Source of the DNA: Candidatus Doudnabacteria bacterium
Lineage (GTDB): Bacteria; Patescibacteriota; Doudnabacteria; UBA920
DNA length: 35,243 nt
Assembly: GCA_023245955.1 (NCBI GenBank)
Contig: JAHFJI010000004.1
Location: 1 to 35,243, forward strand
Direction: 5' to 3'
Numbering within the stretch: the stretch's first letter is position 1; each line of letters opens with the position of its first letter. Shown one piece after another: positions 30,753 through 35,243 of this stretch. The notes under the pieces were generated by a model. The model made no database searches and had not been told where the DNA came from. It was given only the letters and a program-made list of their open reading frames with translations. The translations under genes were made by a program, and so were the position numbers.

Positions 30753-31051
30753 GCGCTAGTATGCAGACTATGACCAATTGGACAGGGTCAAGGCATACCG
30801 AAGAAGCAGTACGCAAGGAAATTCGCAGGCGCTGGGGAGAGCAAGATGCAAAAGAGTACGACCCACGGTTCTCCGCTCGTACTTTCAATCAATGGAGGAA
30901 GTTAGGTTTTACGGTAAAGGCCGGTGAGAAAGCTATCCGCTCAGTAACCGCCATAGAGGAGAAAGATACTGCTGGCAATACTATCCAGCGTCACTACAAG
31001 CAAGTATCCCTCTTTTACCTAAAACAAGTGGAACTCCAGAACAAGCAGTAA
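30740..31051 (+). CDS. ArdC-like N-terminal ssDNA-binding domain protein, 103 aa
   Basis: After a helical start the protein shows YDPRFSARTFNQWRKLGF, TVKAGEKAIRSV and QRHYKQVSLFYLKQVEL, the pattern of the single-stranded-DNA-binding N-terminal domain of ArdC-type antirestriction proteins (DUF1738 region), here alone without the metallopeptidase domain. These proteins usually protect incoming plasmid DNA. AAGGAG lies 8 nt upstream. Context: mobile element next to replication genes. Confidence 0.65.
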   Translation: MEHISASMQTMTNWTGSRHTEEAVRKEIRRRWGEQDAKEYDPRFSARTFNQWRKLGFTVKAGEKAIRSVTAIEEKDTAGNTIQRHYKQVSLFYLKQVELQNKQ

Positions 31052-31149
31052 ACTCTGCCCGTATTTCTTTTTATATGTTCGCTATGCGAGCTTAAGCGTT
31101 CACTGGCATCGTATACAAGCCAGTAACTTAACTATGTAACCACCAGAGC

Positions 31150-31353
31150 ATGCGTATATTACAAAGACGAAAAGTCAGTTACCGGAAGTGGGAGAGCAGA
31201 TATGGAGGCGTACCGGCTGTCATACTCCAAGGTAAATTCTTGGCAGAGTTTGGCTTCAAGCTCGGTACCCACTTCCTGGTCGACTATCAACCCGGGTATA
31301 TCACCATTTCTACAGTCAGTAACCAATTAAATACATTACTTGAAAGGAGCTAA
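31150..31353 (+). CDS. SymE-like / AbrB-fold small protein, 67 aa
   Basis: MRILQRRKVSYRKWESRYGG, then VPAVILQGKFLAEFGFKLGT and HFLVDYQPGYITIS. The 'P.I.L.GK(W/F)L...GF..G....V...PG.I.I' pattern is that of SymE-like toxins (SpoVT/AbrB fold). In Escherichia coli SymE is an SOS-induced toxin controlled by antisense RNA; the role here is unknown. It lies 5 nt upstream of the zinc-finger gene. Confidence 0.65.
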   Translation: MRILQRRKVSYRKWESRYGGVPAVILQGKFLAEFGFKLGTHFLVDYQPGYITISTVSNQLNTLLERS

Positions 31354-31358
31354 CCTAT

Positions 31359-31724
31359 ATGGAAGCAACAAAAGTGCAGATTAATGCCAGCCTCAGATTT
31401 AACCCCAGTGGCGAGCTGGTAGGCAGAGACCTACTGCTTAACTTCAGAGAGGATAGTGTAGAGAATGCAGTACTACTACTGAGTGACTTTAGCCGGAGGT
31501 TTAACCTGAACCTTGGGCTTTCTAGCCCTGTTACTACAGAAGGACAAAAGCCGCCAACTCCAAACACCGAAAAGACCAAATCTATACTCCCTACTCAGTG
31601 TGACCGATGTGGAGCAGGGTTAGTACAGAGAACAGTGAAGAAACTTGATAGCAGGCACTATGGTAAGTCGTTCCTTGGGTGTTCTAACTACAGGACGGGG
31701 TGTTTAGGGGTGTACTGGTTGTAA
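31359..31724 (+). CDS. Protein with C-terminal topoisomerase-type zinc finger, 121 aa
   Basis: The N-terminal half is a beta-rich region (MEATKVQINASLRFNPSGEL). A proline/threonine linker follows. Residues about 83-118 are CDRCGAGLVQRTVKKL...GKSFLGCSNYRTGC, a four-cysteine zinc ribbon like the C-terminal fingers of DNA topoisomerase I, which bind single-stranded DNA. Without a topoisomerase core it is probably an accessory ssDNA-binding protein. AAGGAGC lies just upstream of the ATG. Confidence 0.65.
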   Translation: MEATKVQINASLRFNPSGELVGRDLLLNFREDSVENAVLLLSDFSRRFNLNLGLSSPVTTEGQKPPTPNTEKTKSILPTQCDRCGAGLVQRTVKKLDSRHYGKSFLGCSNYRTGCLGVYWL

Positions 31725-31729
31725 TACAA

Positions 31730-31765
31730 AACGGGCAAAGCGCTATGCAATGCCCGTTGTTTTTT
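31730..31765 (+). terminator. Terminator of the small-gene operon
   Basis: AACGGGCA (31730-31737) pairs with TGCCCGTT (31751-31758), followed by GTTTTTT. It lies just before the convergent gene ending at 31769. Confidence 0.8.
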
Positions 31766-31768
31766 GCG

Positions 31769-32224
31769 TTACTCAGGAAACAGTTCTTTCAGTTTCTGGT
31801 AATATTCCGATTCATTACCTTTATAAGTTCTAGTTGAACCGTCCTCATTTATAGCATACGCCCATTCATAGAGCATGTTGTTCCCATATACATCGACGAT
31901 GGGAAATTCCTCGTGGAGTATGGACCGTAAGGCTATCGTTTTATCACCAGTAAGCAGGCATTTATTAAGCAAGCTGTTGTAATGATACTTCTGGTTAGTC
32001 CACATAATTCTTACTAACCCTTCGCCATTTGCATCGGATTTCACATACGCTTCTCCTACCTTCTGACAATCTGCTTGGCGTTGAAATAGCTCGCTCTTGA
32101 TTTTTGCCTGTGTTTCAGCCAGAGACTTCTGAGGTAAGAAGTGAAAGTAATAATAGGCCACTACACCTGCTATTACAATACAGCAGATGCTTATACTGAG
32201 TTTTAAGATATTATTTGCTGACAT
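31769..32224 (-). CDS. Membrane-anchored hypothetical protein, 151 aa
   Basis: From the ATG at 32224: MSANNILKLSISICCIVIAG, one membrane helix (about 8-30), then an extracytoplasmic helical/mixed domain with two cysteines (QADCQKV and NKCLLTG) that could form a disulfide, ending EYYQKLKELFPE. A longer frame (to 32269) would overlap the upstream gene and adds no sensible signal. No family recognised. It is 8 nt downstream of the DUF3761 gene, likely one operon of surface proteins. Confidence 0.6.
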   Translation of the reverse strand: MSANNILKLSISICCIVIAGVVAYYYFHFLPQKSLAETQAKIKSELFQRQADCQKVGEAYVKSDANGEGLVRIMWTNQKYHYNSLLNKCLLTGDKTIALRSILHEEFPIVDVYGNNMLYEWAYAINEDGSTRTYKGNESEYYQKLKELFPE

Positions 32225-32232
32225 ATTCTTTG

Positions 32233-32715
32233 TTAATACCACACCGACACCCCACCATGATGCGAACAAGTACCACGTCTGTTCTGGCTAAAGCTATAAC
32301 TACCATCCCGGCACTGTGCGCTTGCATTAGCCGGCCTTGAATCGTAGTGCGTGGGAGATTGTACTTCATTACCCTCTTTGTTGATATAAGAGCCGGGAGG
32401 TTCGATTGGCTGTGGTTTCGGAGCAGCAGGGGTAGGTGCTGGAACGATTTTGCTTTCTGTTTTCGGTGCTGCTAGTGGAGGCGATGTTTGCTCAGCTTGT
32501 TTCTGTTCGAGCTGTAGGGGCGCAATCGGTTCGGGTAATACAACTGTATTACTCTGCCCAGATGGTTGTTGCAGCCCTTGGGTTTCCGATTTAACGCTTG
32601 TCGATGGGGTGGGACTACTGGCAATTCCGGCTGCGACGAATAGACCAACAACACTGAGCGGTATTATATATCGCTTTTTCTTGTACCAGCTTCTATGGCT
32701 CTTTTCTTGGCTCAT
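32233..32715 (-). CDS. DUF3761 protein with membrane anchor and proline-rich linker, 160 aa
   Basis: N-terminal basic segment and one membrane helix (about 16-33, YIIPLSVVGLFVAAGIA), a long Pro/Gln/Ala-rich linker (about 34-108), then a compact domain: GSYINKEGNEVQSPTHYDS, ASAQCRDGSYSFSQNRRGTC and SHHGGVSVWY. That domain matches DUF3761, a small secreted domain with conserved cysteines and the ending GTCSHHGGV. Expected to stand on the outer face of the membrane. Function unknown. Confidence 0.8.
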   Translation of the reverse strand: MSQEKSHRSWYKKKRYIIPLSVVGLFVAAGIASSPTPSTSVKSETQGLQQPSGQSNTVVLPEPIAPLQLEQKQAEQTSPPLAAPKTESKIVPAPTPAAPKPQPIEPPGSYINKEGNEVQSPTHYDSRPANASAQCRDGSYSFSQNRRGTCSHHGGVSVWY

Positions 32716-32738
32716 ATATATTGATAATTACAGTAAGA

Positions 32739-35243
32739 CTACATGGAAGGAAGTAGTTCACCCTGGCTTCGTGAACGTAATACACCAATTTGTTTTAGTA
32801 CTTTGTCAGCAGAATTTGCCGCAATGGCATCACCAAAGCTGTAACCCCAGGATGCGAGTATTGCACCATTTGGTATGCCTAGCAAACCGCCATCAGTAGT
32901 TATTTGGTACGTACCGGCATTATTAATAAGTACACCAGACCTATGAGCTGCGCTGCCATCATCAATATTGCCTGTAGATTCCATCCATGATACATCGCCC
33001 GCAGTAGAAGTCTTAAAGCTAAATCCTAGTTGCTGGAATACCGCAGCAGAAGTAAAGCCGGCTTTCTTGCTATTAGTAATCAAGTAACAGGTACCTTTAT
33101 CACTCCCTCTGTCTGAACAAATAATCTTACCGTCGCGTGGAGGAATGAATGAACCTGCGGGCAAGCCCATGTCCGCTGTAGAGGCGTTAACCGTTGAAGC
33201 AAAGCTATTGAAACCATACGAGAGGAAAGCACCACCCGAAGTATACGGCCTCCGAGTACCATCCGCAGATATGAGGTATATGGTACCGTCAGAGGATTTT
33301 ACATTTACTCCAATTGTATGAGCGCTGCCCCCACCAGTCGTTATGACCTGGGGCGTATATGCAGTAGAGTCTTGTAGTGTTTTAGAGACATCAATTACAC
33401 CGGTGTTTACATTGCGCATAATCCTATTCCTCACTTCACTATTCGGTATGCCTGGGTTTTTTGCTATTACCAGTGCGGCAAGACCACTCACCATAGGCGC
33501 TGAAAATGAGGTGCCATCTTTTGCCGAAAAAAACGTATTATCAAACTGAGGTACTCCTGTAGAGTAAATACCCTTTCCTGGAGCATACACATCAACGCAA
33601 GAACCAAAGTTTGACCACCTTGTTCTTATATTTTGGTCGTCTACTGAGCCGACTCCAATGACCATGTTCTGACTATTGTCATTACAAACGGGAGATTGGG
33701 GTATAGCTCCAGTATCCTGACCCAGACCGCTGTTCCCCAAACTTGCGCCCTCTGTATCTCCGTTTCCTGCCGCAGCAACAATCACAACTCCTTTGTTGTA
33801 TGCATACTTAATCGCATCGTCAAAGTCTATGCTAAAACCAGTAGTCCCAAAGCTTCCCAAGCTCATATTTATCACCTGTGCGCCATTATCAACTGCATAC
33901 CGGATGGCTTTGACTACAGCAGTAGTGGGGCAGCCAGCTTTTGGGTCACATGCGATAAGGGACATGAGTTTTGTTTTCCAACTAATACCAGCAATGCCTT
34001 GGTTGTTGTTCCCCAAAGCACCAATAATACCTGCGACATGTGTACCATGGCTGCCGCGCACTGTCATTTCACCACCATTAGATAAAAAGTCCCAGCCATA
34101 TATATCATCAACATAGCCGTTGCCATCGTCATCTCTGTTATTACCAATCTGTTCTTTGGGGTTCGTCCAAATGCTTCCTTGAAACTCGGGATGGTTAATG
34201 TATATACCTTCATCTATCACAGCAACTATTACGTCCTCGCTAGAGGACTTTTGAGTCCAACCATTGAAAGCATTAATTTGACTGAGGTAGTACTGTTTAC
34301 TCAAGTCTGTATCATTCGGTTTGGTTCCGCCTGTGGACTGGCCAGTATTAGGTACTGTGGGAGTTCCGATAGAGTACGATTGTGAGCCTGGAACTTGGTA
34401 GCCGCGTATTTTTAAATTCACAGTTCCGCTTTGTTTTACAGTTGCCGGTACGTCAAAACATATTTTAGTATCTGTCCATCCCGCTCTAGTGACTGCCACG
34501 CCTCCAATAGTCAACTCGGAGTTCGCACCCTGACCGGACCAATTCTCCTCCGTTGTACCAAAGTTTTGCCCAGAGATGCACAAATTAGTTACACCCGGCA
34601 CAACTTGTGTAGGAGTAATGCTGTACATCGTCGGAGCCGCTAGTATTGTAATACCTTGGGGGTCACTCTGGCCATTAGCAGGATTGGCAACTAGTACATC
34701 ATATGTTCCCGCACTCATGTTCGGTACATACACTACTATAGAATAGCTGCTCCAGGATTTAATCGACGCTGACTGGCCACCGATTAATACACTACCCCTA
34801 GCATCGCCGAAACAAGATGCAAGACTATATACACTACCGCAACTTAACGTAACCTCTTGATTCGGATATGTAATCTTTGGAGTCACCGAACTGAGTTTAG
34901 GTGCAATATATGTGGTCGGACCGGTAGCGGTATAAAACAAGCCTTCGGTAAAATTGCTCACATGGACTTCTGTAGCCCCAGCACTAGTAATATACGACGG
35001 CAATATAAGCACTATCTGCCCGTCGGTCCACGATTGCGTGTTGGTTGAGCTATATGCGCATGAACTGCCGAAACAGACATAGCTAGTACTTTGAGTATTG
35101 CCGAAACCGGAACCGGTTATAGTCACAGTATCACCAGGCTTAATGCTCTTAGGGCTCACGTCATTAACCTGTCCGGACTTCGCTGCCTGGGCCGTTGGTA
35201 TATAGGCGGGGGTGATGAGCAGCAAACCTGCAATGATATATAA
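32739..35243 (-). CDS. Secreted subtilisin-family (S8) protease with IPT/TIG domains, 5' end outside the window
   Basis: At least 828 aa; the frame is open to the window edge, where LYIIAGLLLITPAYIPTAQA looks like the end of a signal peptide, so the start lies beyond. Three IPT/TIG-type beta domains follow (about 20-280; VSPKSIKPGDTVTITGSGFG, VTPKITYPNQEVTL, ITPTQVVPGVTNLCISGQNF). The S8 catalytic domain (about 325-620) has D in VIAVIDEGI-type context (VIDEGI, about 338), H in GSHGTHVAGI (about 393) and S in DGTSFSAPM (about 571). The C-terminal 200 residues contain repeated cell-surface units (GTIYLISADGTRRPYTS, FLSYGF; SFKTST; GTYQITTDG) common in CPR surface proteins. A surface-anchored protease. 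Confidence 0.9.
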   Translation of the reverse strand, partial: LYIIAGLLLITPAYIPTAQAAKSGQVNDVSPKSIKPGDTVTITGSGFGNTQSTSYVCFGSSCAYSSTNTQSWTDGQIVLILPSYITSAGATEVHVSNFTEGLFYTATGPTTYIAPKLSSVTPKITYPNQEVTLSCGSVYSLASCFGDARGSVLIGGQSASIKSWSSYSIVVYVPNMSAGTYDVLVANPANGQSDPQGITILAAPTMYSITPTQVVPGVTNLCISGQNFGTTEENWSGQGANSELTIGGVAVTRAGWTDTKICFDVPATVKQSGTVNLKIRGYQVPGSQSYSIGTPTVPNTGQSTGGTKPNDTDLSKQYYLSQINAFNGWTQKSSSEDVIVAVIDEGIYINHPEFQGSIWTNPKEQIGNNRDDDGNGYVDDIYGWDFLSNGGEMTVRGSHGTHVAGIIGALGNNNQGIAGISWKTKLMSLIACDPKAGCPTTAVVKAIRYAVDNGAQVINMSLGSFGTTGFSIDFDDAIKYAYNKGVVIVAAAGNGDTEGASLGNSGLGQDTGAIPQSPVCNDNSQNMVIGVGSVDDQNIRTRWSNFGSCVDVYAPGKGIYSTGVPQFDNTFFSAKDGTSFSAPMVSGLAALVIAKNPGIPNSEVRNRIMRNVNTGVIDVSKTLQDSTAYTPQVITTGGGSAHTIGVNVKSSDGTIYLISADGTRRPYTSGGAFLSYGFNSFASTVNASTADMGLPAGSFIPPRDGKIICSDRGSDKGTCYLITNSKKAGFTSAAVFQQLGFSFKTSTAGDVSWMESTGNIDDGSAAHRSGVLINNAGTYQITTDGGLLGIPNGAILASWGYSFGDAIAANSADKVLKQIGVLRSRSQGELLPSM

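Noticed and set aside
1-35243. Alternative genetic code (UGA as glycine or tryptophan)
   Set aside because: TGA ends several well-delimited genes (methyltransferase, phosphotransferase) and tryptophan is encoded by TGG in conserved motifs.

Overview
The window looks like part of a Patescibacteria/CPR-type chromosome (Saccharibacteria-like would be my first guess, not proven). Supporting signs are moderate GC, compact genes, many starts lying 6-8 nt behind a TATAAT-like box with no Shine-Dalgarno (leaderless style), a standard code in which TGA is a stop, and CPR-style surface proteins. The left 8 kb is ordinary chromosome: two heptad-repeat proteins (79-669 and 1109-1648), a tRNA-dihydrouridine synthase, an ABC exporter, the GTPase EngB, an HI0933-type flavoprotein and an unknown 334-aa protein.

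From about 8.2 to 24.5 kb the genome becomes modular. It holds a broken AbiEii-type toxin pair, a phosphotransferase, a histidine kinase/response regulator pair, a HigB/HigA-like toxin-antitoxin, a copper operon (csoR, CopB-type ATPase, multicopper oxidase), a YibE/F - unknown - CooC-like ATPase - Fur group, a NadD-like nucleotidyltransferase with an unknown 345-aa protein, and a TrmB-like effector domain with a methyltransferase. The modules are separated by repeated boundary elements. The full form (called A, B, C, from left to right) has: a promoter (TTGACA, 17 nt, -10 box); a short leader ending in a terminator; a hairpin; the 5' three quarters of a tRNA-His(GTG) gene; and, starting exactly after the T-loop, a foreign 'tail' with its own terminator. 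The next module's first gene commonly starts 14-30 nt later. Tail-only copies (R1, R2 and a degenerate copy E) flank other modules. The last copy (D, 24393-24467) is an intact tRNA-His with encoded CCA. It is followed directly by an antisense large serine recombinase whose stop codon lies inside the tRNA. I read this as serial insertion at tRNA-His: each event splits the gene after the T-loop and rebuilds an intact copy, giving an integron-like array without an IntI-type integrase. The copies become more divergent with distance from the recombinase.

From 24.5 kb to the right edge lies a mobile element or plasmid-like segment. It carries the recombinase, a large two-tier palindrome, a primase-polymerase/AAA replication protein with a small partner, and an unknown 443-aa protein whose frame continues 70 codons past its stop. 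A divergent set of small genes (ArdC-like, SymE-like and topoisomerase-zinc-finger-like proteins) follows, then membrane/secreted proteins ending in a subtilisin-type protease that runs off the window. The right end of the element is not visible.

The main candidates for something undescribed are the tRNA-His cassette array, its conserved tail (which shows a protein-coding substitution pattern), and the leader in front of every tRNA-His copy. In that leader a hairpin loop carries CACAG, complementary to CTGTG in the terminator and to the tRNA-His anticodon loop.
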